From Owenia fusiformis (taxonomy: Eukaryota > Annelida > Polychaeta > Sabellida > Oweniidae): DNA of 64,000 nucleotides. Shown here one piece after another: positions 34,897-49,400 of this stretch. Every line of letters begins with the position of its first letter. Within the stretch, counting starts at the first letter, position 1. The stretch lies in NCBI GenBank assembly GCA_903813345.2, contig CAIIXF020000008.1:22366822-22430821 (forward strand), written 5' to 3'. The notes beneath the pieces are model-generated. The model was not told the origin of the DNA. It did not search any database and was given only the letters and a program-made list of their open reading frames with translations. Position numbers and translations under genes: made by a program.

Positions 34897-35669
34897 AGGT
34901 AGTTGCTCTAACATCTTGCTAACCCGATTGATATGATTACATTTAATTTTACTAACTCAATCTCCCGTATGACTGTTTTAGAATGGATAAACACCAATTT
35001 GACCATGAACTTACCATATTTGGAGCTCAAATAGATCAGTTTACTTCGTGGTTTATCTCTGGGCCTGTCGAAAAGTGGTCTTCTTCACTAGGTCACTTGA
35101 TCAATCAGAAAAAATGGCGGCCACAAAAGTGAATTAATGAAAAATCATAGATCTATTTCTTATATATTTGACCATTATGCATCGTTCTCGATGCCTCCGT
35201 CTGACAGGGGACCTAAAAATATGTACCCATTTTCACCGACACATGATCCAAATCCAGTTATTTTTAGAAATTCGAAAAAATGTGCATAACAACCAGATAT
35301 TCAGGAAAGACTGATTTCCGGCCTCATTGATGTTGTAAACTGTTTTATTACTTCAATAAATAATTGTAAATACAATACAATATATTTTCCGTCGACTGGC
35401 ATTACAATAGTCAATAAATAAATTGAAAATGAAGATATTTTAATGAATTAACGTGCATGGTATATTACCTCATAATAATGCGGAAAATATGAAAAGGCCC
35501 GTTTGGAAAAAGTTACGTCCAGAAAGCCAAGGGTAAGACTTCCTGAAAACAAACCACGTACCCTTTGTTTCATTAAAAACTTTTCATAAGTGATCAAGAC
35601 GAGTCTCTTGATCGATTAGAATGATTATTGCCGAATATGTTCGGTGATGAGATGTTAGACCAACTACCT
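34897..35669. mobile_element. 773-bp MITE with TTAA target duplication
   Basis: Inverted ends AGGTAGTTGCTCTAACATC and (reverse complement of the right end) AGGTAGTTGGTCTAACATC are flanked on both sides by TTAA (34893-34896, 35670-35673). TTAA duplication is typical of the piggyBac and Kolobok superfamilies. There is no transposase. Confidence 0.65.
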
Positions 35670-35673
35670 TTAA

Positions 35674-38210
35674 TGCTTTAAACCAAATGGTGAAATAGAA
35701 TACGAGTACATCTGATAACAAGGACACAAACGTGTACAACAATTGTCACTACCATTGGGTGATCTTATATGTTTCATCCTGAATATCCAACACTTATCAG
35801 CTGAAGAGACAAGATTTTAGGACAAAATTAACAAACAAAATGGCCACCTTAACATTTACCCAGAATGGCCAAAAGCTATTAGTTCGAGATTTTCATTCCT
35901 GAAAATGTTAATCGATCTGTCAAACAGTTAGCCTGAAAATGCAAAGGAAAGACTTTACTATCTAAAAAATTGAATTGAGATATTTGAGCAAATGTAGAAG
36001 ATTCTCAATGCAGAAATGTCCAAATTCATTGTAATAAAAAAAGGCAGTTCATTTTTCAAAGATAATGTAGGATAATGTAAAACGGACATGTTTTTCAAAA
36101 CTCTCAACCCTCTGTCATTGTTGCCCATTTGAAAAGTGAAAAATGTATTAAAGATGGTTGAAAATCCAAGTAGGTACTATCCATAACACATATGGGCATC
36201 ACAGAAATATTAGCAATTGAAACTCTATTCCATTACTTGGTCTTGTAATTCTTGATCAGTAACACATAGAACTGCTATAAAGATGCTATACACCCTTTGC
36301 TCCATATGCTCACCACATAACATCTGGTTACAATTACAAAAGGGTGTAGGGACATTTATCACAGCTTTTTATAGAACGCATTTGAATTCTCATTGATTTA
36401 GCCTACTTGATTAGGCTCTGCCCTGGTTCAGAGGGCTCTCTCATTCTTCCTACCTACACAAATTCTTGCCTTGATTCTATTGTCCATTGTGCTTTACTGT
36501 GCCTCAATCATAAATTGTGAAATACAAATGGTTTTTAGATTTGCAAAACGGTGATTTTGACTGTCTTTTCCTCAAGATCTTACTCAAAATATAACGGACC
36601 TAATGCAAGCCACTAAGTGAAGATAAGCTTTAAAATGGTACTACATTTATTTGTGAAGTGAGAATTTGTATGTAAAGCTGGTTTTGAGGTGATACTATTA
36701 ACTTGATGGAAGCTTCCAATCTATTCGTTCAAGACAATGATTAAACAATGAAACATGTTTTACACAAATAACATTCCTTGATATTTATTGAACAGTATTT
36801 ACAGAATAAAACACATACAGGATGTCAATAAAGATTTTTACCCATGATCTTTTACAATCATGACACATGCAAATAAATTCTCTCATTGGCTGATCGTATA
36901 ACACGTGATCAGATAGGCCAATCAGCTGTCAAGAGACAACACACCTGTACCAAACAACTGAATGGTTTTGAGGCATAATATGGAACTGATTTAATTTGTA
37001 CTAGAACAAAACAAAAACAAAACCTTCACCAAAACACATTAAATTATGAATAAAGTCAGTAAAACATATCGGTACATGCATTTCATAGTTTTTGATTTTT
37101 AATTCATATACATCTTGGTGAGTAAAAGATCACATCTTTGGAACACAAAATACAAACACAATCTCATAAAAAAGCATTAAGTTTTTTGGCAAATATTTAA
37201 ATTGACAATGGTATATAGCTTTGCTACAGTTTTCAGACAATACCAGCATTGAATTTAGATTATTGCACGGAAATTTGCCATTTCCAAAAAGGCTTTTATT
37301 TTAAAATACACTTAACAAACTTGATTCCTATATAGCGTTTTCATGAATCATTGCTATCGTTTAGAAGATTCACAATTTTGGCAGAATACATTCTACAGAT
37401 TTGAGCATATTGTGAAAAACAACAACGCAAATTACAACGTGTAATTCATCATATAACAAATAATAAGTTAGAAAACAAAATGAATACTGATTCATGCAAC
37501 ATACTGTGCGAGATTTCATATTATATTATTATTATGTCTTGAAAATGAAACCAACTTAGGATAATGTCAATGTAGTTTTGGTGGAAGCAAAAGATGTATG
37601 ACATTTCTCTTTTCCAGACAAGGGACTGGCGTCTAATGAAGATGTATTATTTATACAATACAGGAGAAAGTTATTAAGTTTTTACCATTGAAAAAAGCAA
37701 TTAGAGCAATTTGAAGGAAATAAAATAAAACAATATAATGTGATACAATACAAGACAAATAAATACAAAACTATAATAATAGATAATATCAATTAAAATA
37801 CTATAATCTGAATCTGAGAAAACAAAATGACATAATATATGAGAAACTTATTATACATTTCCGAAGAATCTGCCTCCAAAACTCTATTGACATTATCTTG
37901 AAGTTATTCTATCCTCTATACACACATTCAAAGTGAACTATATCTTCATAATATACAAAATATCTTTCTGTACATACATTGCACTCATTCTATGAAGAAT
38001 GTAAGAAAAATGTACAGTATTAGTAACATGTGATGTGATCTTAATAATTCATATACATTTAAGCGGTGGTGCTGATTAATTGTCATAAATAGGGGTAAAC
38101 CTTTATATCTTTAAGGGGATCTTACCAGTTTAAACAGATTTTGTTTTTACTCTCCATTCACACAAAGCTCAAAGATTAGATCCCCTGAAAGATGTAAAGA
38201 TCAGCAACAA
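35674..38210. other. Noncoding spacer; probable end of the atlastin 3'UTR
   Basis: AT-rich with no supported ORF. On the - strand AATAAA occurs at about 37290 and about 36783. Either could end a long atlastin 3'UTR (3.1-3.6 kb), but nothing else confirms this. Confidence 0.3.
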
Positions 38211-38742
38211 AGCTGGAGGTAATTCATTGGAACACCTCACATAAACCTATACAAAGCTGGAGGTACTTCATTGGAACACCTCACATAAACCTATACAAAG
38301 CTGGAGGTACTTCATTGGAACACCTCACATAAACCTGTACAGAGCTGGAGGTGCTTCATTGGAACACCTCACATAAACCTATACAGAGCTGGAGGTACTT
38401 CATTGGAACACCTCACATAAACCTATACAGAGCTGGAGGTACTTCATTGGAACACCTCACATAAACCTAAACAGAGCTAGAGGTGCTTCATTGGAACACA
38501 TCACATAAACCTATACAGAGCTGGAGGTACTTCATTGGAACACCTCACATAAACCTATACAAAGCTGGAGGTACTTCATTGGAACACCTCACATAAACCT
38601 ATACAGAGCTGGAGGTACTTCATTGGAATACCTCACATAAACCTATACAGAGCTGGAGGTACTTCATTGGAACACCTCACATAAACCTATACAGAGCTGG
38701 AGGTACTTCATTGGAACACCTCACATAAACCTAAACAGAGCT
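38211..38742. repeat. 44-bp minisatellite, about 12 copies
   Basis: Units start AGCTGGAGGT(A)CTTCATTGG and continue AACACCTCACATAAACCTAT, repeating exactly every 44 bp from 38211 to about 38738 with few substitutions. If the atlastin 3'UTR is long, the array would be transcribed within it. Confidence 0.9.
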
Positions 38743-40392
38743 AGCAAATTGAACATGTATACCATTTTATACTATTTTACATATAGAAGGCCTGTGATCT
38801 GATTGCACAATACTAAGCCTCCATGCTCTATTAACATTATAACATTTCTTGGAAGATTACATGCTTTATCTTCAATATCATCGATGTCAATGAAGGTTCA
38901 AATCACACTGGAAAGGACTGACTTTCACATCAGCCCTTAGCATGGAGTTTAATCATATCTATACATTATTATGAATTATATTCAGCTTATTTACATCCAT
39001 CACTTACTACATTTTCCAATTAGCCTTTAGCTGTTTAGTACACCATGCTCATCATATCCATATGGTTTAAATTAGCCCATGCAGCATATTCCTTGTGAGG
39101 AATACTACATCTTTTAGAAATGTCCAGTTGCTAATAGCAGTAGAATGTACAATGTAAATAACATATATTTAATTAATAAATAGAGCTGTATACAAATCCC
39201 TGCCATATAGCTATATAGAATCTACTGTAGATATAAAACATTTAATTTTAAGAATTGAAAAATTGTAACAACACTGAATAAGAACAAATTCATACAAGAA
39301 TATGTTGAAGACCTATTACACCTAAATAAAGCGCACCACCAATATTGAAATAGAAAAATGGCAATTCTATGAGAATCATGCCAGGATATCATTTAATAAT
39401 TCAATATGATATCAAGCTTTATGGCAGCTACTTTTATATATACAAACAATTATTCTATCAGGACAGCACCCAAGATTTCTGGCACTTTTGTTGGATGAAT
39501 AGAAAGTCAAATAAGCAAAAAGTGAATGGGGAAATAAGCAGACACTGTAAACTACTAAGCATAGTTATTGGGGTCAAAAGAAAGCTAGCAGTGTGGTTTG
39601 TGTTATCCATCTTTCTGTAGACCTAGTACCAATGCCACTAAGCAATGCTGGATGGGGTATTTGTGTTAATTGTTGTAATGCATAGAAAAATGGAATTTCA
39701 CTGAAGTCATAAAATGGCAGATAGGCTCAAATCTGACTCTGAAACATACCAAGATTATCTAATCAGGCTATAAGTCATAATAAATCAGTAACTTTCACAT
39801 TTCAATCAAACATTGGTCTAATCTTCTATAATATTTTGATTTGCGTGATATTACAACAAAATCATACATTTTGTTCAACATTTTCTTCTCATGTTCAGAG
39901 TCATTTTGCCATGCTATACAGACTTTCCTCAGTTTTTTGAGTGTAGAAAGCAGGCACAAAGAGGTAGTCATTAGGGGAAACAAACTCTGGGGAAAACCTA
40001 GCATTCATATAAAATAACATCAATTGAATTGCATAAAGGGATACATTTCTTCACTTGGTACCTTATTTTCAGTGACAGGCCTCATCCCCAGAATTCTATT
40101 CATGGAAGTTTCATGTATCTTGTTCCTAACAAACTTACACAATATATTGATGCCCATCTAATGGGTGTATAGCCTGAATATAGTTTAGTGACTATACAGG
40201 TTCACCATCAGTGTGGGTCATACATCACTTATATGTCAATGGAATATATAGGAAAGTGTAAGTATACATACATGTAGTTTAGCAAACCTGCTATTTTCAA
40301 ATTATCGAATTAATTGATTCTCTACAGCATCTGTGTTGCACCTTGTTTTATCCCATATTTTATCTTATCTGTTATTTTATGTTTATAGCACT
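38743..40392. other. Probable atlastin 3'UTR or intergenic DNA
   Basis: AT-rich, with small ORFs on both strands (such as 39369-39620 + and 39795-40004 -) that show no recognisable family. Nothing further is supported. Confidence 0.3.
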
Positions 40393-40473
40393 TTAGTTGA
40401 CTTTCTTTAGGGAAGTCTTCGCTGCATGTTTGGCCCCTTCCTCCATTATCTGTGTAGACACTGGCTGTAGTCC
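40393..40473 (-). CDS. ATL: Atlastin last coding exon: C-terminal amphipathic tail
   Basis: After the acceptor TTACCTGATTTCAG, 81 bases encode [20 protein letters not shown] and then SLKKVN and TAA. Phase 0 matches the donor at 42666. The tail can form an amphipathic helix and resembles the Drosophila tail following W-E-K. In known atlastins this helix destabilises the target bilayer during fusion. It is too short for an ORF search and was found by following the donor. Confidence 0.85.
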   Translation of the reverse strand, partial: GLQPVSTQIMEEGAKHAAKTSLKKVN

Positions 40474-43400
40474 CTGAAATCAGGTAAGAATTTATTATTC
40501 TGATTCTTCGTCTTACTATCACTGGCATATGTAATGACACATGGTTGATCTATTATGGGATGTATGTAGGCACGTCAATAGCTGCAAGGGGTTGTGCTTT
40601 CCCATGAAAAAAGGAAAATATAGCAGCCTCTCTATGGTCATTGAGAGATTCCCATTACATGTATTTATCTTGGGCAGCTTTGTTGGTGTAACATAGTTCC
40701 CTCAAATGGCATTTGGTTACAAATCTGGCTGCTCTTCTTTAGACCTGCTCTCTGTAATCAGTGCCTGGGGTGATTGCAAAATTCAAAATACCTCAATTAG
40801 ACCATTCTAATACCCACCCATGTATCAATGAAAGAAGTCAAAAATCACTGGGGAATTTCATGTCTGGCAATTTTGCTTGTCAAGAATTGCTTAGTTGCAA
40901 CACCAGAATGAAGTAACAGCATAATGTTTACACTGGAGAGCTTAATGTAAAGTATTACCACTCAAGCTTTGCTTCCGTGGATGATACAGTGTTGCCTTTC
41001 ATGGAATATTTCCTGCATCACAAGCTTAAACGTGTGATAACTGAAAGTATCAGTCTTTGATGGATGCATACTTTTTTCACTGAGATGCTTATTATATATA
41101 TAATCACTTCTGTGTGATAAAATGAAACTTTTGAAATATTATACAAACTTAAAAAAAACATACATAATATTGATATTGTTATTTCATTTAAGTTTTACAA
41201 TTTTAGACACTTCATGCATTTATATAACAAAAGTCTTGCATCAAACCCTTGTTTTGCACAGCCAATGTCAATGTAACACTGACTAGACTATAGTAAAACA
41301 AGAATTCAAAATTAATGGGTTTATTGAAATTAATATGTTCTGCTTTGTTCCAACTGAATTTATTTTAAAACAACACTGCTACACTAGTGTGATGAGGAGA
41401 TACTTTGTGTTAGAGAAATACAACATTCATGCATGTTAAATATCACAATTTACAATGACAGTTAATCTCATATGATTCAGTTGGTGATGTGATCATGTAA
41501 AAGAAGCAAACACTGAATACTGAATATTCCTCACCCTGGCCTCATTTATTTAATCAGTTTTCATCAGAGAAAGGCCAATTTTTTCAATGGGTTTCTGTTT
41601 GTATTTTTCAACAGAGCTAATAATGCAAATAATCTTAGAAAAATGAAAATTTTGAACAATTATGCGCTAATTAAGGTCAAAATATTGTTAATTTTACCTG
41701 TTATTTTTTCCAAAATGAAATTTTGTGCACTGCCACTAGTATGTGCATGCTGCGAGACCTTCAAAATACTTTTCATGACGAAACATGAATTTTGTCAAAA
41801 ACTGAACAATAATCATTGTTTAATTGAAATTCAATAAGTTCGAATCCATATATTAATCTATATAAACCTACACAACCTATCCTACTTGTTCTGATATGGT
41901 ATGGTATATAAACCCATGACCTATTTATATAATATAAAGACTTCCAATATAATTTCTAAAGCAACTATGCACTGTGAATGTACCAGCTTTATTCTAGCCA
42001 TATTCACCTGTTCCTGACTACACAATCAGATATACAATGAAATTCATAATATTGCATTTGGCAATAGCATCTAGTAGCTATATTTCTAAGCCTTATATAA
42101 GCTTCAGTGAGGCAAAAATCAAATTTATGAATATTCTCATAAGATCTCCCCAAGTTAATATGGATTATTTTGTATTGATGGAATGAACTCAAATTAACTC
42201 TGTGTATAATATAAATGAACTAAAATGTAATACGAAAATATGCTTGCTAAAATGAAAAAGAAAAATATGAGGTTGAACAAAATGAATGGACAAAAATGAT
42301 TTTCTCATGCAATTTGTAGACACATTTAAAGTGAACAAGCAAGCATTCTACATGTTTCTTATAACACAAAACAAGTGTATTAGTATACCTTGAACATTCT
42401 CTTCATCCGAAACTGTACAAATACAGGTGAAGTGAAAATGTGTTATTATGTCAATATGCAATAATCATTTATCAAGATATAGGAAAAAAATAATGTGAAC
42501 TAACCACAAATATATTTCACCAAGGGTGTTAATTAATGGTGGCTTAATATAGATTTTAGTAATTTACCAAAGTATATAAGTTTTAACTCTTCTCATTTCT
42601 ATATATAACAAAGAAATAAGTACATGAGCACTTCAAATATTATTACATGTACTTTGTTCACTTACCTTTTCCCAAATAATTTCAGCAAGTTGGTCGATGA
42701 ATGCCCCAACCTCTCTAAAGTTGCCGCTATAGCGCACGTATGCCCAGGTGAGTAACAGTATCAGCATCACACCCATAACAAGATTCACAAGGTTAGCTAG
42801 GCTTTCCAGGCCTATGAAACCTAATAGACCAGCTAGCATATATGTTATCACTACAACTGCGAATAAAGTTGCGGGGGTTCTGGCCGCATGGAAAATGTTC
42901 TTGCTTTCATTATGCTTTACAAAGTTTTCATAAGAGTTATCAATTTCTTTTTCTAGTTTTTCATTAAATTGTGAGCTAAATTCATCACCACCCATTTTCT
43001 TTGTGGAGTTAAAAAGTCTAATAGCCTGGTCTTTAATTCTAGCATGTTCTCTTGCGAGATATTCCACAGCAATGAATGGTTGTTCCCCACCACAAATCTG
43101 CAAGACAATCATATCCAAATATTATGTGGACTATGACATGCAAAAATATATTATCAGTGAACTATTTATGTGTTCCATATTCAGATTAAAGGTAACATTG
43201 TATAGGCAATCTTACAATTTGGCATCAGTCATCTAAACATAGAATCAAATCTTACTAAAATAAACCTGAGATTTATATATTGCAAAAATGTATGAGGAAA
43301 ACAATGACAAAACATCCTGATCTGGTTGCAATTATAAAGAGATAACCACTATTATATTATACTATATTGGTGCTATTTCCACAAATATTGACATTTGCCC

Positions 43401-46400
43401 AACAACTGATAATCATAACCTCATAATCTATCATTTGGTGTTCGTGAAAGTCAAATAATTGAAGAGGAAGCCTAGTCTTCACCATTCATGGATTTATCAT
43501 CTGACACTCATCTGATATCTTGCAAGGCACTGATATCACTAGCAATAGAACAACTAAGTAATATTTGAATTTTGCTCCCTGTTGAGAAAACACATTGAGT
43601 ATTGTTATGTGTATTATAAATACATATTCCTCAGGGGGTCATTAACAGATGCTACGTAAAGTTACAAATTCGTAAATCAATTGTTGTAACCATGGCTATA
43701 ATGAGGTCACAGTTAAAGAACAATGGATTTTACGAATTCTTAACTTTACGAAGTATCTGTTAATGGCCCCCAGATAACTATCTGTAACTCAAGAGGCAAC
43801 ATCTCTAGCTAACATCTTCTGATCTTGGGTTGCAGTTAGGAGATTCAATGCTTTGCATTAGATGCTTGTTTTGTATATCAATAAATATATAATATACCAC
43901 ACAGAAGCGGCAGACAGAACAGTATCCTTGAAGAGTGTGAGGCCAAGTGCCATCCCAGAGGCCTGGAGACAATTAGGTTCACTCTGGGTCAACTGATATT
44001 TTAACATGAATATAAAAATAAAGTATCAACTGATCTGTAATCCAAGTTTTTCCTAGTGTGTCAAATGTGCTTAATACTTGCTTGAAAAGGAAGATGAAAT
44101 ATAGAATGGAATATGACGAGAATGTACCTTTTCCATTTCAGTACTGTAGAGGTCTCTTGAACTGGCCACTGCTGCAAGATTGTTAGCCTCTGCTGTGGCC
44201 TGTAGCATAGACTTGGGCTCAGGCAACTCATCCCCTTGATAGATTTTCACATAGGCCTAAACACAATATAATCTCATAAGCATGTGGCATTCTTATCAAG
44301 ATCCCTCAGTAAAGTGAAAGTGAAAGTAACATCATATTGTATAGAATGACCTATCTGAAATATTTTTAAATTCTTATATATAAAAAAACTATCTGAAAGA
44401 TAATGATATCCATTCAAATAAAAATCATAAAAGTTTTGTCAATTCTTCTATCTTTTGTATTATGCCAACTAATAATCTACCTTAAAGTATTCCACAAGCT
44501 CCTTGCCAGTAATTGGACCTCCGTTGATATTCTTCATGACTAGATTTTCTGGGGCAAGGAACAAAGGCACAAATCGGGCCAGGTACTCTTTAAAGTCTTG
44601 CTCTATGTCTACAATACATAAAGAAGCAAAAACTGGAAAACCTATTTGATCTGAACACCATTGCGATCAGCCTAAAGCATTCAGATTAGCAGGTGTTCAC
44701 ATTTCATTTGATGGTAGTCAACTTGGAGGATATAAAAATTGGCTATGATTCCTCCCCTCAAACGTTATATATGTGTGTGATAGAACAATTATATTTTAAA
44801 TAAAAATAAAAAGTCAGTTTCTTTGTTCCTTTAAGAAAATGATGGAGACTGAAGAAATGATGTGGAGTTCTCTCCCACCTACAAAATATCTAATGTCCTG
44901 CCAAATATACGCTCATGGGCATTATTTTGAAAATACTTTCAATAAATTGCCTTGTTTTGAGGAAAGGTTCAATATTAAAATGCATGATTGCCTGTTGAAC
45001 ATAACTGTAATGCAAATTGGATGTATCAAATTTAAAGATAGCGTATTCAATTCATAAGGAGGATCAATTAACACTTTATTATGTATAAAACATGACGTAG
45101 GTTAGAATTAGACAATTATCTACACACACTGAGTTTCAAAAAACAAGATTATTCAATATTTAAATGTCAATTCATGTTGATCAGTTTCAACACTTATCTT
45201 TTTATTAAAATAATCACTTCCTCCTGCATAGAGGAAATAGTGAAGAAACGTGTCCAATATGGGCGTTTATTATATATAAACTCATATTCCCCATTCTCTA
45301 ATTGGTCTATACCATACACATGACAAAAAATAAGAAGATGTATTCATCAGCCAAGCACTGTGACATCAGTAAAAAAAAGGAAGAAAAGGATAGAATACTA
45401 AGCATTTTACGCAGACAATGCAATTAAAGGTACAAAAGACCCTGAATTGAAGGTCGACTGAGACATACCCCAACAGGATGAGGTGAATTCAGTGTTGGGA
45501 ATTTTCTATATAAAGTAATAATGAGTTCTAATCACTCTTGTTCTTGTAAGATATTCCCAATAAGAGAGTGGTGAACATAAAAGTGAATAAAAATAAAACA
45601 AATATTTCATACTATTTTCAGTGAATAACTGTTGCACTTTCAATGATACTTTGCAAGGTGTATTCCCCTGGCCCAAATTGCTAGAATCATTGAAAGATGA
45701 ACAGGTATTCACTTCAATAGTATGAAATATTAACATAATATTGCCCAAGTCACACCAGAATAGCCAACGGTGAAGTCAGATACCGTTGTCACAAATTATT
45801 AAATAGTATGATAATCTGATCAAATTAGGTAAAAACTACTTCGAGCCTTATTGAAAAAAAACCTGGGGAGATCATCTATCCCTAGATACAGAATTTTTTT
45901 GAAATAGTACATCTGAGGGGTCTTATTTGAGGCTTTAACCTGAATTAATTACCTTTTAAACGTCCATCGAAATATGGATTAACGGCAACTTTAAGTCCCG
46001 GGTGAGGCATCAGGAAGCAACCAATCCGAGAGAAGCATGATTTGATGTGACGTCTGATTTGTTGTAACTCTTGGTGTTGTCTATCACTGATCTGAAAAGA
46101 AACAGTCAGTTTAATAGTTCAGTTTATTAGTTCCAACAGGTTCATTTGTACCAACAGTTTTCTTTCATCAATTTGCAAAAGTAAGGATTATTTAAAATGC
46201 TTTATTACTTGCAATTTTAGATACAGCACAAGATTTCAGTGTCAAATATGATGTTATTTCAATATTATGACCTAGACCTCTTAAATAATTATTAAAATTT
46301 TTGTAATTCTGATTTGCTAATTATAAAGTTGTGCTATTGTTTCCTGCTAAGAAATCACAGTAGGAGGTGAATCCAATGCAATGATTGTTGAATTTTTCAT

Positions 46401-49400
46401 AATGCTGAGTTCCATGTTTATGTTTGGATGTCTTGAACTTACACATGTTCAATTTACAATACATTAATTGATCTTAAAAGGGAGACAATTAGTTTAAAAA
46501 GTTTTCCATTTGTAAGGTGTTCCTTTTTTCGAGATATTCTACTTTTACGGCAAGTTTCACTGTAATTTTGCAAAGCATTTTTTAAAACAATCCTTAATAT
46601 GTTTTAAATGATTAAGATATAGTTTCACTGTAATTTTGCTTTTAAAAGCATGCCTTAATATGTTTTAAATGATTAAGATATAGTTTCACTATAATTTTGC
46701 TTTTAAAAGCATGCCTTAATATGTTTTAAATGATTAAGATATAGTTTCAGTACCTCCAGTCTTTTGTCAAGTAGAATGTTTCCTCCTTCTTCTCCATAAT
46801 CGTGCTGGTATGGATACTGCCAATCTCGCACTAAGAACTCAAGTGTCTAAAACAAATCAAGAAGTGAGCTGAGCTATACTGCGAAACTGCAAAAGTTTTT
46901 TTATACAAAGCTCAATGAGGTATATAAATCTCATCAAGCTTAATATAAAGCTCAAGCTTATGAATAAAACTTATTGAGGTCCATGGTAAATCTCATGGAC
47001 TGAGGTATATATTAAGCTCAATGAGGTATAAACAAGAAACATAGCTCACTGAGGTATATTATGAATCTTATTGAAAAGTGAAGGTCACATTGATAAATAG
47101 TGTGCTTAAATGAATGCATTATTGAAGAGACTTGTAATTGCTTATTATTTTCTACAGTGACATATTGAATATATTTGAGGTGGAAAGGAATATTGCTTGT
47201 TATCACCTCTAGAACAGTTCATACATAAAGTAATAAACACTATGTAGTTAATTATTCATCATAGTTTTCATACAAAACGATAGATGTATGGGTAATACAG
47301 TCCACACAACCATTTGAAAACTAAAGAAATGTTTCCAGGAAAATGAGTTTAAGTGATGCATTATGGCTATGCATATTGAGCAAATAAATTGTTACCTGGA
47401 AAGGCTTGGAGTTATTGTTATCTGCCATGGCAAGACGGCCATACTCTGTGAATAACTGTAAGTGTTGGAGATCATCTTCTTGAATGTTGGACATCAGGTT
47501 GTATACCTGTAATAATAAATGAACAAGAAGGCACTTAAAACCATGTTATTGCCTTATACATTATTGCTATAAGTGTATCAAAGTATCAATTCTTTTGGAC
47601 ACAGACAACCAAACGCCAGTCACAACAAAACAACAGTAGCACAGACAACCAAACGCCAGTCACAACAAAACAACAGTAGCACAGACAACCAAACGCCAGT
47701 CACAACAAAACAACAATAAGTCATTACTTCTTGGTAGTGGCACACAAATATGGAAATTCTCCATTATCAATGCTCATGAGATTGTGTAAACCAAAAGATT
47801 TTCAATATTGCCGTTTTTCCTGATTTTTGCATGCATGCAATTGTTTTGAGCTTGACTTTCAAATTAATCCTACCCCTTGTCTAAATTTATCTGTGCATAC
47901 ATATAATTGTAAATAAATGAAAGTACCATTTTGTATATACGTACGTTGTAATGGTGAATATAAATATTCCGTGTCATGCTTATTTTCTAAAACATTCAAC
48001 AATCCTGACTTTATTTCAGACTAATCCTTTGAATCACAACATTGTGACAAAACATTTCAGTCAGTACACATTGTATTTTACAATAAGCATCAGCCTAATG
48101 AATAATACACATTGTATTTTACAATAAGCATCAGCCTAATGAATAATACACATTGTATTTTACAATAAGCATCAGCCTAATGAATAATACACATTGTATT
48201 TTACAATAAGCATCAGCCTAAAGAATAATAAACATTGTATTTTACAATAAACATCAGCCTAATGAATAATACACATTGTATTTTACAATAAGCATCAGCC
48301 TAATGAATTATACACATTGTATTTTACAATAAGCATCAGCCCAAAGAATAATACACATTGTATTTTACAATAAGCATTAGCCTAAAGAATAATACACATT
48401 ATATGTTTAAGACTTGAAATCTTAAATCTTCAATAGCTTCTATATTTGATCATGTATCTTAATTCTTTTTTCCAAAAAACCCAACAAGACAACATACCGT
48501 ATTATCTCTATTAAACGCACAGTGCGCTTAGCAAATTCCCGTGGGGGAGAGGTTTCAAGCAGCTAAATTCTAAAAAATTATGATGGTGGGCGATAATGGG
48601 TGAAAATTTACTACTATACCTTAAATCGATCAAATAGAGTAGATATGTGCGTTTATTAGAGAGAATATGCTATATGTTATGTTTTTACCTTGAATTGTGA
48701 GCTCCTAGACGACAAATTTAGTATATAAATACACTATTGTGTGTTATTTACACGAACACCTGAAGAAATTTCTTACGTTGCATGATGGGAAATCGTGACG
48801 TCATGAATCATGATGCATTATTTTAACGAACGGTGAAAATACTCTATTATCGCCCACAATGTTTTTTTTATTAGAGCTTCGTCAGATCTCAATATTATCT
48901 GGACAGGATTTTCTAACCTGGGACAAAAAGTCGGGTGTGCGTTTATTAGAGAGTGTGCGTTTAATAGAGATAATACGGTATGTACTAACTAACCTGTACA
49001 GAACTGAGCATGGTACTTAGAGCAAAAACAGTGGCACAGTCTTTAACAGTAGAGTTGCTATCAAATGCACCTTGAGTATCCATCAATAATACAACAACCT
49101 GAAACAAAGCGCATATTCATTTTCATACAAGAAATACCAGCAGTTAGAATATTCATTGCAATGACTGCCTTAATGTGTTCCATTTGGTGGACTCATATGG
49201 TGAAAAGCTAATTTCTCAAAAAGAAATAAAAAATGAAATTAAGCAACATTTCAGATGATTGGCAGTTTTCAATTATCTAAAAAATTTAATGGAAGAATGA
49301 ATGGACAGTACAGAGAGACAGAAAGAGGGCAATATCTGAATACTGAATCTATAAGAATTTGGTTCCATGGAAGTCAATGGAGGATCCAATAAACAGGCCT

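Noticed and set aside
38211-38742. CRISPR-like array (also 48066-48402)
   Set aside because: The units are contiguous tandem copies with no unique spacers, in eukaryotic DNA; they are minisatellites.
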